Under the pieces are notes generated by a model, which saw nothing but the letters and a program-made list of their open reading frames with translations, did not search any database and was not told the DNA's origin. A stretch of 64,000 bases of DNA from Sebastes aleutianus (Eukaryota > Chordata > Actinopteri > Perciformes > Sebastidae): the NCBI GenBank assembly GCA_916700875.1, contig CAKAKS010000038.1, positions 16,867,826 through 16,931,825 of the forward strand, written 5' to 3'. Positions within the stretch are counted from its first letter, which is position 1, and every line of letters starts with the position of its first letter. This document shows positions 30,436 through 45,200 of this stretch, one piece after another. The position numbers and the translations under genes were made by a program.

Positions 30436-33400
30436 CCTTCCTCCACTCTCAGCTCAGAGTTGTTTTTCTTGGCATAAGAGTAAGGAGTGCGTTATCAGAA
30501 AGATCAACAGTTTGCTACCGTAACAGCAACACCACAACATATTCTCCTCCTTTGTTCTTGAAGTAGTTATTAATATCATAATTTCTATCCTTTTATTTTT
30601 TTCACAGTATTTCTGCTGCACTTTTCCTTTATTAGATTTAGACTTGGCGTCCTGTTTCATATTTGAACCCTGGATGATGTGGTCTAATGGCGTGTCCCCT
30701 TTAGACCACTTAGCCACAAAACTCTTCTTATCTCGACATCACATCTGGGCCGTTGGGTGCGGTCTGGGTGCCAGCCCAAATTGTAATTAATGGCATGCAG
30801 TGTCAGATCTCTTCACATCAGCTGTCACTGCCTTATTTATCAGCTGTATGCATCTCTGTGTTGCTAATCCTCAAGGACATTTCATTTCAGCATGTTGCAT
30901 TATGAAATGATTCTTAAGTATGCGTCGTCTTTTGTATTCTGTACTTCATGACATGTATAATACAGGAAAGTGTTTTATCTTAAGTTAATGATTGCGGGAT
31001 AGGAGGACTCAGCAATTAATTATAAAGACATTTTAAAATTGCAGTTTAACTTACTGCAATATGCAACTTAAAGGAGCTCCGGTTGTCTTATCAGAGTTGA
31101 AGATGCTAAATAGAGTCCTGAACAAGACGTCGTTCAACACCTCCAGTTGTTGTTGTTTTTTCCCCTCCGAGGTCTCAGCCAAGATACCGTGAATCAAACC
31201 AGAGCCTCTGCAGTAGTGGGCGAGTTGTTTTTAACCCATGAACTACCTGAACGCCCCCTACAATGAATCACTAAAAGGTGTGAAAATAAATAAATAATAT
31301 TCCGTGGTGCAGTTGCAAGTGTTACATCATCATTATCATTTAGCTGAAATGTAAACACGGACAGTTAAAGGTAGGCTTGGTAAAGATTTTAGAAACTTTT
31401 TTTTTGTTATATTAGTTGAAATTCTTATTACGTCCCAACAGCAATCAATAAATCAAATCAGGGTTCCTACACAGTATGGAAAAATGTGGAATTTGATTTT
31501 AGTAATTTCCAGGTCTGGATAAGTATGGAAAAAAAGAAAAGAGAGTATGTAAAAACCTTTCTGTTTCCAGACTATTGCCCTTATTCTGTTTTCTAAAATA
31601 TAAAATTCAGAATTTCTAAAGATAAAAGTGATCATACAAGCAGCAGAGTGTTTTTCATGGTGTTTGGAGCAGCCAGTGTAGTTAAAATGTTTGCCACTAT
31701 GTGAGAGAGAGAGAACGCGGGCCAAAGCGAACTTGATGTCGTCGAAAGCAAGGCAAGAAGTCGACTGTGGCGTGTGACTGAACCCACACTCCTATGCAGA
31801 GTTGCCTCTACGCCTATACGTCACAGCCAGTGCACTCATTGCGCGTCACTGGAGTCTTCCTGGACTGTCAGTGTTACCGACTTGGCGACTGTATCTCTAG
31901 ATGTAGCGACTTTAATGCTGCTAGCTACTTTCATTGGAAAAGAGTCGACAGCACTGGGCTGGGTTTTTTGGTTGGATCATTTTTAAAAATCTAGTGTACT
32001 CTGGCTAGTTCCTCAAGATCACCGACCCTGCCTTTAACATGTTTCATATATGTTGCCCAAAATCATAAATTTGCCTCAAAGGGCTGTACAACTTATAAAA
32101 ACAAAGTTCCAAAGTACTTTATTTAAACTACTGTAGATATTTTGATAAATAAAAGTGTGTGAGCTAAAAGGGGTTTGCCAGAATTGTAATAAAAACATTC
32201 AAATCATATATTGTATTAAATGAGATGTAGGTTTTAGAATGAAATGTGACACACCAACACACCTGAGGGAGAGGATTCAGTGACCTCAGTGCATGAACAT
32301 CTGTATTATAGAATATGAGTCATCAGGGCATGTCCACACGCACACACGTTCAGCACTTTGGGCAAATTGTTTTGTCTGACCCAAGTCAGACCTCACCTGC
32401 TGTCTCTCAGGATCAGACAACTCTTTCATCAGACGATCACAGGGACAGCGTGCATGTTTTTATGATTGTGTTTGCTTGTTCATGCCGGCCAGTCTAGTGA
32501 CTTGTCTTTGTGTTTTACAGAGGTATCAGTAGCCGTGTTGTCGTTTGCATTTTGAAGTATCGCATTAGAAGAGCTGATTTGAAACAACAAAATTTGATAA
32601 AACTTCCTCAATTGAGGAAAGAAAAGTTTAACGCTCACTTGAGGCGTTTTATGCCTTTGGTGATAAATTCTGACGTAGAACATTTAACTCACATGACCGA
32701 TCAGCTGTTTCAGCCGTCGGCGTCTCCTCAGATATTCCCATAACGTGCAAATGCTCGTCTTCATCTCTGGACAACATGAAACATGACCAATACTAGCTGA
32801 CATGAAAGGACAATTAAAACTTGACCAATTGAAACTTTTCTTGAAGACCTCTCTCCATTTTTCTATTGTAGATGGCCAAGCCGACTTGTTTTGTTTATGG
32901 TTTGCAACCTCTGCTTCTCCTAGTTTACTGGCGGATTACAGCCATGCGTAGCCTATAGCTCCGACTTCTGACGAAACTACGCCCAAGTGTTTTCGCTCCA
33001 AACCAGCTAATGGAAACGGGCCTAAATCCCATTTCCTTTTTGCGCCATTTCAAAAGTTTGCTTAAAATTTGCTTGACAATTGAATGGAAACTAGTGACTG
33101 ACTGCATCAGTAGCTCTCTGTCTTGGGTCTCCATGATGTCTAAAATCTCAGTTATTGATTACTATACTGTCGGCACTTTGTATGAACCTTAGGTTTTTTT
33201 AAACAAGCTATCATCGCTGTGATATTATGTAATTGTGGCATCTAAATGTCAATATACTACTAAACACAACTGTGTGCAGACCTACATAATGTCTCAGACC
33301 CAGTGCAACAGACAGACAGCCCTGCAGAGAAAGCTCTCTGTGCCGGTTGCGATTGCTGTTCGATCCCTCCGGCTGCGACAGAGAGTGCAGCGAGCAGCTG

Positions 33401-36400
33401 GAGGAGAGACGTCGCTCCTTTATCTCTCCTCCTTCTCCTCTCCTCTGCCTTTGATCTCCCTCTCTCCTCTCATTTTTCTCTCCTCTCCTCAGGCTGTTTC
33501 TTATTGTACTCCTTTGTCCATCTGGAGCTCTGTTCCACTGTCAGGTGTGTGCCTGTGTGTGTGTGTGTGTGTCTGTGTGTGTGTGCCGGAGTCACAGATC
33601 AAGTTGCTGTTCATTTTTGGAGCAGGAGATCATTTCAAGTGTCGGCCTACATTTCTAGTTGTCCCCATTGTTATCTAATACACAATAGCATTTCTTCTGA
33701 AGGCAGGAAATGCAATACTTCCCTGCGATGGTGCCAACACAATCTGTGTCTGCATGTGTGGACTGGTGAGTGAGTGTGTAGGAGAAACTACTGATGTACG
33801 ATATGCATAATATTCAGCCAATTACGATAATCGATAATTACCTGCTTCTCATCCTCGATATTGATACGATAACCGATAATTACCTGCTTCTCATACTGAT
33901 AAGATAACTGATAATTTCACATTTTTGTATTTTAAAAATAAGTTTTCATAACCTGTAGTTTATGCAAACCTGAGGGTAAAGGCTAAGATGTAGTGAGCAA
34001 AGATGGATGATTTGATATTCCATATCTAACCAAAATCTAACTGACATCAGTATTGTTAACACAACAAAAACAAAGCACTTCTGACTCTTCAAATATTCAT
34101 TTATTTTTTCTAGTAAAGTACATAAAAAAAAAACTTTTATTGAAAATCGTGTGGTCTTCATCTGAAACTGATAAAAACATCCACACCGGCGACGACATGT
34201 TTGACTCTAGTCAGCGTGCTGCTCTTGTTCTTCTTCTCTGTGTTTATTGGTGGATCAGGAACCAACTTTAAAGGTGCATACCGCCACTTACACAAGTCAA
34301 TGAAAGCAATTTGGCAATTTCGTATTATCAGTCGATAATTTATCGGCTATTAATTTCATTATCGGAATAATAATATAATAATATAAATTTCCCAGTATCG
34401 GGCGATAATTTATTGGGCCTCATATGTATCATGCATCCCTAGGAGAAACGTTTTAGTCTTAAGTGAAAATGTCTGGATACTCGAGGCTGACTGATCCTTG
34501 ATTTTTGAGGCCAATGAAAATATCATTATTATTCAATACAATGTATCGACTGATATTACAGAAAACATTTTTCACATTATGTTCCCTTGAACTTGGTCAA
34601 TAAAGAGTTGTGACCAAGATAGTATGTATTGAACGAGACAAATAACAGATGAAAGTTAAACTTGTCAATGCTCTCTGGTGGACAAAGAATGTAATGGCAA
34701 CAAAGTTTGTAAATTACCTCAAAGATATCTTTGGCGTTTTGGGTATCATATAGTTTACACAGAAATACATCTTGGAATAAGCTAAAATAGCCCAATAATA
34801 TCGGCCTGGGTAATGTGCGGGGTCGGCCTTTACTGGACACACAGGGTTTCTGTTCTCATCTAGGGCTGAACGATTTTGAAAAAATATCTCATTGGAACTT
34901 TTTTGACTGATATTGCATTTGCGATTCTTTTTGGTGGTGTGATTTTTGCGGGGATCTGTACTAGGGCTTCAACTAACGATCATTTTCATTGTTGATTAAT
35001 CTGTTGATTATTTTCTTGATTAATCGATTAGTTGTTTCGTCTATAAAATGTCAGAAAATGGTGAGAAATGTCGATCAGTGTTTCCCAAAGCCTAAGATGA
35101 CGTCCTCGAATGTCTTGTTTTGTCCACAACTCAAAGATATTCAGTTTACTGTCATAGAGGAGTAAAGAAGCCAGGAAATATTCACATTTAAGAAGCTTGA
35201 ATCTGAGAATTTAGATTTTTTTTTTAATTACTCTAACTGATTAATCGATTATCAAAATAGTTGGTGATTAATTTAATAGTTGACAACTAATTGATTAATT
35301 GTTGCAGCTCTAATCTGTACCAAACAGAGATGTTTTCTGTAGAAGTCTGTAGAATATGATGTGTAGGCCAGGACATCTTTGCAGCACAACCATGTTTAAT
35401 TCAAAATCACCTCCTGTGATTTAAAAGTTGCAGTAGGTCATATTGCGATTTTTATATTATTTCGAATAATTGTGCAGCGCTATTCTCTTCCTTGGTATGT
35501 AAAGCTTAGATGAGGGCTGACTGGGTTTTCAGTGATCAGAGTCCGCTCCGTCAATAAAGAGTGGCAGTATACAAATAATGTAGACAGAATGCATCACATT
35601 CATTTTATTGCCTGTTGAGGCTGAAAGTGTCTTCTGTTCATCCAGTGTCTTTAATCCCTTAAATCGCCTTCCAACAGTTTTGTCCTTGCCTCATTTTGTG
35701 ACGTCTCTCTCTCTGTTTCTCTCTCAGGAGGCGGTGGGGAGGGTTTGTCTGAAGGAGAGAGGACGGGACGTGTTGGTGTTGCGGAGAGTGACATCATCCG
35801 TGACGTCGCCATCGGACCGTCCTTCACCCACGTCGTCAGGGGGCGGGTCCAGAGAGGAGGACTGCGACAAGAGGTCAGTCCCTCCTACATAATAAGAGCC
35901 CTTGAAACCAGCAGTAACAACAAAAACATAATCATAGTACTCCTCCCTTTTGTTTTCAGTTTTTTTTAACTTTGGGATCTCAAGTTGCAACCACACACAC
36001 TCTTGCACGTACATGCAAACTATCAACAGTGCTGTCAACACTGTGTGTGTCTCTAAGATAATGTATGCTTTGGCTTCCGGCGCAGAGCGGGTAGAAGAGA
36101 ATGGCTTTTTTGTTTTCAGCTGAAAGGGAAACAAAGATGACACCAAGACTGGTTCACTTCCTTCAACAAATCAGTGTATGCGTTCAGGATCATTTGTGTG
36201 TATATGTGTGTATCTGTACAAGTGTGTTTTTTTTTAGGCCAGTGTGTGCCAAGACCTAAGGCACAATGCAGGGAGTGTCAGTGACAGGCAGGTTAAGTGG
36301 GTGTGTGTATGTCTGTGTGTATACAGTGTTCAGCATCTTCGGTAGCAATCAGAGTGCTACAAGCTGTCAGAGAGAGGGGTTTTAATCTCTGGAGCTCTTA

Positions 36401-37287
36401 GCTGACAGGGGCAGACGACAAGGCAGCTTACCCCACAGGAGAGCACCCTTCCTGGGTATGCAAAGCTTAGATGAGGGCTGATCATCTGGAAGTGTTTAGA
36501 TATGAAGATGACTACCGAGCTAGCCACGCTCGCAGTGGCAGAGGAAGACATAGATGACGAAGATGATGATGATGATGATAGCAATCATGATGAAGATGGT
36601 AGCAGTTCAGAGATCTGTACATTTGACGTTCCCCATTTTCGCTACATCGACGACGACGATGTGGAGGAGAATAAGCAGGCAGAGAGGGAGGGTGGATGGA
36701 GGGGTGGATGGAGGGATGGACGTGGTCGCGCTTGGTGCTCTTCTGAGGAAGTTTGTCACGACTCTTCGTCCTACAGGTACGTGGTGGTGTCGGGGACGCC
36801 GCTCAAGATCTTGGAGCATCTGCTAAGTGACCTGCGGTTGGACGACCAAAGAGGGGCGCCAGAGAGCAGGGAGAGTGGTAAGTTTGTCGACACACACGTG
36901 TGAACACACTTTTCGTAAACACGTCTGTGAGAAGGCATCCGTACACACAATGTGGCTATAGCTGTATAAAGAGATTACAGTAAAACAAAAGTTAGTGGAG
37001 AATAAGACAGTTTGTAATATAAATAAAGAAGTTGTGATGTTTGTCTCTGCTGTTTGACCAACGGTATGTTTCAAACAAAGCGACTACCCGCCCTCTCATT
37101 CCTAGGAATTTTGTTTTCAGTGCCACACAACAAGTTACAACACAGCCCAACCTGGACTTTTCTCTTTCTTTCATTTTCCACACAGTGGGTTCAAACCCGG
37201 GAGGTATGCACTTACCCTCGATTACGCCGTCTGTGTGTGTGTGTGTGTGTGTGGCTGTGTGAGTCAGTCAACCCTCACACCACATCC

Positions 37288-37325
<38 letters not shown>

Positions 37326-38999
37326 ATTCATTCAACCAAGTCATTGCCTGTAAATGTGTAGATATGAGGAGCATTCAAGAGGTTAAATGGTCTAATGAGT
37401 TTGTGAAACGATTCCCTCGGGATGCTGTAGGCATTTTCTGCTGCAAACAATTTCAATGGGCTGCTAACTGTCATATCTCATTTCCACAATCCTGATGTGT
37501 CTACCATATAGCTGCTGGGTTCTATGATAGTGCAGCAGTTAGTGCTACTACACTGTTTTACCTCTGGAAATGTTTTATAACTGCGAGTTAGCAAATAGAC
37601 CAAACTGAAAGTTGGGCTACTACTAATTATTTTCATTTTGATTAATTTGGAGTATTTTTGCACATACTCAGTTAACCGTTTAAAATGTAAAATGTTAGAA
37701 CGTAATGAAAAAGACATTTGTTTTGTCAAATCAAAATAGTCTGTTATCTTTCAATTGATTAGTTGATCAATCAACTAATCGTTTTAGGATTATTTGAAAA
37801 TAATTGTGATGAGAGTAAAGGTTTTTGTCCTTCTCATGCTGTTAAAGTAAAATAATCATTCCTGCACAGTTAAAGGTACAGTGTGTAGGATTTGGCAACA
37901 TCTAGTGGTGTGGTTGCAGATTGCAACCAAGTGAGCACCCCTCCGCTCACTGCTCCCTTTCCAAGAATGCGGTAACATGAGCCTAACCTTAACCATCTCG
38001 CGAGAGTTGGTAAGATCATGATGATGAGAATATATGTTTTCTCCGCCGAGTGCAAAACCGTGGTAACGCCGTTCGCCTCGTTCACAGGCCATCCTTACCA
38101 TAATATCACTACTTTAGGAGCAACGGAAGTCAGACGGTGGCTGGCGGTACCACGGTTTTGCACTCTGCGGCTCACATTACCGCAGTTTCACAAGCGTGTC
38201 GGAGAACTACGGTGGCCTTCAGGTAATGTAAAAACACTTAAGGCTCTCTCTAGAGCCAGTGTTTGGTTTGTCCGTTCTGGGCTACTGTAGAAACATGGGG
38301 GAGCAACATGGCGGACTCCGTGAAGAGGACCCGCTCCTTATGTAGATATGAAGGACTCATTTTAAGCTAACGAAAACACAACAATAGTTTCAGGTGATTA
38401 TAAACTAATGAAAACACAGTTATAAATATTATATTTCATTTCTGCTAACAGATCCCCCGAAATGTTACACACTGGTCCTTTAAAAATAAAAAATAAAAAT
38501 TGATTTATTGTCATAGTCGATGGATCTAGACTTCTTCGTCCACTGGATCCAAATAAATAATATTCAGCATCACCATGGAGCCCAGGTCCAGTAAAGTAAT
38601 ACTTTTATCACACAGCGACATCTGGGTCCCAACCTGTATTTTATAAAACCCTGCTCTTGCGCATTTTCACACCGTTTTAAGACAAGGCGTCTTTATGTAT
38701 CAACTCCTCAGCACCACCAGTTCCCAGCAGTCCACAGGGAGCCATCTCACTGAATTGCAGGAAGCAAAGGAAGAAAGAGGGAGAGCGATGAATGTAGGAG
38801 AGAACTGAGATGGTCTTTGTGCAGGAGGACCGCCTGATATTTATTCACCGAAGACGGAAAAGACACACTGCTTTATTTTTTTTTTGTAAGGCGGCAGAAG
38901 CAGGGATGCAGATCAAGAGTGTATGTGCATGTTTGGCTGTCTTTGTCTCTGTATCTGTGTGTCTATCTTTCTGTCTGTGTGCGCTGAATAAGCATGAGG

Positions 39000-39043
<44 letters not shown>

Positions 39044-42000
39044 GCGTGTGTGTGTGTAGGCCCTCTGGGGTGGTGCTGAGCATCAGTGTGCCGTTTTAGT
39101 GGGCTTAGCTGTGCAGCATGTTGAACAGGCTCGAACACGCTTCCACACAGAGAGAGAGCGATTACCCCAACCACCACCCCTCCACACGTACACATAAAAA
39201 AAACACACACACAACAAAAAACACAGCAGCAGATTACTGCGATTAGTTCAGCACACACACATTCTCTCTCTTTTTCCTTTCTCTCTCACAAGAGATAAAG
39301 ACCCCAAGGTCAGAACTGAATGAGTTATTCATCAGGGTGCTGTGTGCGTGCATGTGTGTGTGTGTGTGTGTGTGTTGCTGTGTCTATGAGTGCATGTGTT
39401 TGACTTTGTGCGTGCCAGCGGGCAAATGCAGAGGGCATATGTTGAAGATAAAAATGGATATTTATCATCACAGAGAGCTGAGAGAGGGCGAGCGTAGGAG
39501 GGGAGTAGTAGCGGGAGGAAATGTAACCGCCGAGAAGGAGAAAATGAAAAATGGGGGTGTAGGGGAAGGGGGGCGGACAAGGAGAGTTTGATGGAGAGAG
39601 TAAGAAATAGAAAAAAAAAGACTGATAGCTGGTCAAGAAGGAGCGCTACAGAAAGTCAACAGGGTTTTGAAAAAGTGATGAGCTCAGTCAGACCTGCCTA
39701 AAAATATGTCTTGAGAAAAGTTGTATTTTTATTTCTAAAGAGAAGACAGTTGATCAAATATTAATGCAGCAGCCTTTGCTCGGTCTTCTATAATTGATTT
39801 CTTTGCTCTCTGCCCGACAGAGCCATATTTGGGTCACACATTTTCCCAGGGAAAGAGTTTGACACTACACACACACACACACACACATCACAGCTCCCTC
39901 ACACCACCAACAACGGCTCATTACCCATCTGCCACGAGGGCTGTTTATATTCGGTTCTTACCCATTGAACACCTGCTGAGTCTCACACACACACACGCAC
40001 ACACACTCTTGCCGTCTCACTTTTGCTTGCTCTCCACTGATGTAATTCTTTAGTTTTTGAAGTTGTTTTGAATATGAGCCAAGAGAAAGAAATGTTTACC
40101 TAGCTTCTTCTTAAAGCCTGGTTTCAAATCTGAAGTATTTCTCTGTTAAATATTCTTGACAAAATAAGCAACAATCAAAGCTAATAGTCGGGGGGGAGCA
40201 TCTTTAGGTCTAATTTATTAAACTCAGATAATCTTCATCAGGACTGTGTGGGTGTTGATTGTCATCAGGACTGTGTGGGTGTTGATTGGCAGTGGCTGGC
40301 ACCATAACCAAGCAAGCTTTAACATCTTCAAACCCAAACTCATGCTGTGCAACCAAACTTTGGTTGAACCCACAGAACTTTATTTTGACTTCTTGTGGGG
40401 ATCCCAAAGTCTCAAAAAGATACCAAATATGTCAGGCTGAATTTTCTGGAAATGTGTATGAGAATATGCACAAGACATGAAGGATGTTTGTATTTCATGG
40501 AATGGTGTCGCCATAAAAGACATATCACCTTTTTAAGTTGATATGGTGAATGTTTTTGCAAAGAGTTGCATATTTACACATCCAACAGACATAAAGACAG
40601 ACTGGCTCTTAAGCTGCTAAATGCTCCACGATGTTCATCAGCTAGTTGCTAACGTTGTCCATCAGCAGCCCCTTTCAGATTACACATAGTTATATGTAGG
40701 GGAGTAGGAAAATATCAATTCACTTGAGTATCGCAATGTTGGATTTGTCCAAAATCACATACTATGCACCATATACCCAATATGTGTACTATCGTTCAAA
40801 CAGTAGTATGTATCTATTCGGACACACTGAGCAGTAATTTACGTCGTCACTTCCTGAGAGCCTCCTTGCCGGTTGGAGACGTGTAACCATGGTAACCCGT
40901 GCCAACCTCATGTGACCAAAACGACAATTTGTGAGAATCATAAAGTCTGAACTGATTTAAAAATATATATTACGTACGCCTAGCAAAGGGAAATTTTATA
41001 CTTACAGTTAAATTGATGCGTTACTGACGTTACAGAGCGATCCGTCAACGTCTGTTATGAATGTTGTCGACACTACGGCATCGCATTTTGGGATATTTAT
41101 GCCACCATAGTGTCCAGCGTTTGCATACTGCAATATCTCACCAGAAATAGAAATCGTTTTTGGACATACTAAAAAATCGCACATACTGTTTTAGCGTACT
41201 AAATAGCATGTTAGTATGGTATTTCAGACGCAACCATTATATTTTGTGATACTGTATCAATTCTAAAAAAACACTATTGATTTTTAATTAATAGTTGTGG
41301 CTCAGATTGCACAACAAGTAGTGTTATGATGTTGGATGTTACAGGAACTGTGATAAATGCAAACGCAGATCCCACTGTTCTGATTGCATAAAAAGTGAAC
41401 TTCTTTTACTCAGATTTTATGGATACTGTGGTGTGTTTTTTATACTATGACAGTTTTGCTAATATTAGATTTTAAAAAATCTCAATATATCACCTTGCTT
41501 ACAGTATCACAATATACCGCAATATATTGAATCGTAACCTCTTTATCGTGATTAGGGCTGGGCAATATACAGTATATCTATATAATATCTATATCGTGAT
41601 AAGAGACTAGATGTTGTGTTAGATTTGGGATATCTTGATTTGGCAAAAGTGTTGTCTTTTCCTGATTTTAAAGGCTGCATTACCAGACTGTTGTAGCTGT
41701 TCTATTATCACTTAGTCCTTATATCCACATTACTGATGATTATTTATCAAAAATCTCATTGTCTAAATAATTTGTAAAAGCTCCAATAGTCAACCCTACA
41801 ATATTGTCACAATACTGATATTGAGGTAGATCCATTGTTGATATACAATAACTTATTATCACTAATTTAAAGCTACTTTATTAAAAATTAAAAGGGGAAA
41901 ATGGGAAGGATCATTCTTAAAGTTGAGGGGTTAAAGTCTATTTGTAATGTGGCTGACGCAGAGAGGAAACCATTCATTAGTACATAATGCAGACTGAGGG

Positions 42001-42232
42001 AAAATGCAGACTGAGGGAAAATGTGACTTTTCACATCTCAATTCCACAAATAAGTTGAAAACTTTGACCCCTTTGCCGGTGAAGGCCTTGGAAGTGACTG
42101 ATGATCTGTTTCCTGTGTTTCAGAAATGCTGCTGGATGACTTCCTGTTGACCTACCTGGTATTCATGTCCACCAATGACCTCTGTCAGGCTCTGCTGGGA
42201 CAATATCCTTACTGGAAAAGACACTCACATTA

Positions 42233-42266
<34 letters not shown>

Positions 42267-45200
42267 CCTTTCAGCCTCCGCACTGCTCTTCGTTGTCTCC
42301 TTGACCTCTCTCACCTATAGCAGCGCCCGCTGCAGGGGCCAGGAGGAGGGCAAAGATGCCCTCTTCAGGAAGCGCAAGGTACTGCAGCTGGTCTCCCACT
42401 GGAGCAGACTCTACAAGGACTTCCTGAAGGAAGAGGAGCACGTCAGGAGCTTCATGAAGGTACTCGCCTTCATCACCACATTTAATCTTTCTTCTCTCTC
42501 TCTCTCTTGTATTTCAAGGGTTTAATGAGTTTGATCCTCTGGTGTCCTCTCTCACATGTCACTGAAGGACATAAGACGCCTCATTCATCTTCATTTGTCT
42601 CTCTGTCTTGTTCTAAAATGGGGTTGTCCTTCCTCTAGTTCTGCACGACAGGACAGGACATCAAGCGTTTTGTGGAGAGAGCTGAAAAGTGTATTTGTGT
42701 GTCTGATCTTTTTGTTTGCTGCATCTCCTGTTAAACTGAACTGTGTTTCAGCTTTCTCCCACAGGGGAACCTTGTTGATGTTTTTATGTCATCCTTCTGA
42801 CAAAGCAAACTAAAAAGAAAGAGAAAGAATACAGGCACTTTCATGGTGTGTCATATGAGGAATGGGGGCTATAATCTTAATATGTGGCTGTATGTTTTTC
42901 TTTCAGAGACTAATACAAGATAACCATTAGAATTGTTAACATCTAATAACAAGTAACACATAAAATTAGCAAAACAATCATTATCCTGCCACTTATTGTA
43001 TGTACAAAATACAATATCTGCACAGGACATCATGGGCATTGAAAACATACACACACAGATACTTTGTGTCACGTTTCTCACAACAAATGCTGCTTGTATC
43101 CTCTACGTTCCTGCTATATCTCTACATATTCGTCTTAATTGGATTTGAATCCCTTTGACAACCGTGACACTGAAAGAGAAACAAAACACACACATGTGTG
43201 CTCGTCCAGACGCTCACCCACAACAAGCCAGCGCACACACACTCCCCAATCGCTTGTCCCTCCGTAACCTGGCGGTTACATTGCTCGGTGCCGGGTTGCC
43301 ACGGAAACCAAAAGTGCGAGGGTTGGCATGGGTATAATAATCTCATACAGAGTGCGTAACCCAGGTGATGGTTGCCTAGTAACAGAGGAATGAGAGGGGG
43401 AATTGGGATGGGAGGCTACGGTGGGTCAATGACAGCGATAAGCAGGTGTTTGGAGACGTGTGTGTGTGTATCCTTGCAAGTTGTTAGTGTTGCTGCCTCC
43501 TGAGCTTTCATGCTACTTACTTATTCTCTGCCATGCACACACACACACAGAGCGTGCCTAGTCACCCATTTAAGTACAAGGTACAGAATTAGTCTGATGT
43601 TTCTTTAATGTAATCTACCTACGCAGCATCATTAACACAGTAAATGAGCTGCACAGACTGTAATGTTAATGCCATGTTGTCATATGTGACACCTTATCTT
43701 TGCCTCTTTGTCCTTCTTGTCATTGTTTCACTAACAAACAGAAATGTTTATGGAAAGTAGTATTTATTGACAGTGTATGAAACTGAGCTTTTAGGCTCAC
43801 CTTCCATAAGCACCGGTACGGTTAAAAGGTTGCTCCACCTAAGATGGATACTATGATGGTTAGAGACTGAAGTTGGTGGATAGCAGAGCCAAAGTCTGAG
43901 ACCATCCAAAGACCAGAGACTTGAGGCATTCAGATGCTATTACCAGCCTTCCTGATGGACCAAACAAACATATTTAACCATCAATCAACAAATGTTAACA
44001 TGATTGTTTTCCCCTCTCTCTCTCTCTCACTCTCTCTGTTAGACCCTGTACAGGTGTGTTTTAGAAGATCTGTATGAGTTCCCCACACTGGAGAAAGACC
44101 TGAAGGAGTTCCAGAAACTTCTGCGTCGCAGACAGTAAGTTAGTTTGTCTCTGCTGCACAAGGACTTCGTTCTCTGTATTAAATATGACCGCCTGTCACT
44201 GTGTGTGTGTGTGTGTATTGTTGTTGTTCCATGCCTGCCTGCATCCCTCCTCACCGTTGTGCTTGTTTCTTTCTCGTAGCACCGTCGATGACTGCCCTCC
44301 AAACCAAAAGGTAAGGCAGAGATAGGGGGGATGGTGGATGAGAGGGAATATTTACTATACCCATGCTGCTTGAGACTGTCCACTACACTTTACTGATGTG
44401 ACCTCAAAATCTGTAGCTCTAGCTTTCAAATGCTTTAATGGTATTCTTAAAAATACAATTTTGTAAATATTAGAGGTGCTGTGATGTGATTTTTTCAAAA
44501 CCAGTCAAAGTACCAAGTTCTTGATTATGTCAGCCAATGTTAAGTATCAATACCAGTACTTAAATTAGCCATTCATGCCATTCATATATCATGAATTTAG
44601 ATTGTAAAATAAGTTAAGCCCATAGAGGTTCAACTGTAATACTTAGATCTGAGCTGTATAGGCGCAGATGTTACCAGTGCATCACCATATTCAGTGAATA
44701 AACATACAGTGTTCTACATCTCATCATGTTTCTTCTGCTCTCTCTCCGTCAGAGTAAACAAATGTATCAGCAGTTGAGTTTGAAGGAAAACTGTTTGCAA
44801 CTCCGAAGTCCACCGACTGATTCTAGAGAGGGTGAGTAACAGACACAGACACATGCACACACACACGTACACAACACAAAACCCACTGCCCATGACTGTA
44901 AACAATTATGCATAATGACAGTCTATGAGTTTTAATTTCAATGCGCCCATGCAAATTGCTTAAATACAGAATGTTTAGTTTTTTTTTAGTTTGCTTTGAG
45001 TACTTGACAAACATGAACTCTCTCTCAGTAAATACTTTCTGCATCTGCTTCATTATAATTTGACAGTATTTCAGCGTTTTTGTTTTAGCCATCTACTGAG
45101 TTACATAAACACATTCACTGACCTACGAACGATCTCTATATATCTTCCAGTCATTTGTTGCGTGCATGTGAGCGCTGACTCCTACCTGAGTGTCCAAACA

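Noticed and set aside
33235..33773. 147- and 156-aa overlapping frames as missing rapgef5 exons
   Set aside because: They run through CT and GT low-complexity tracts, have no similarity to the family, and the flanking exon phases already join without them.
42126..42320. Reading the rapgef5 exon through the CA repeat
   Set aside because: It gives a His/Thr run in place of the conserved HYS and ends in a stop at 42318-42320; AT-AC splicing explains the locus better.
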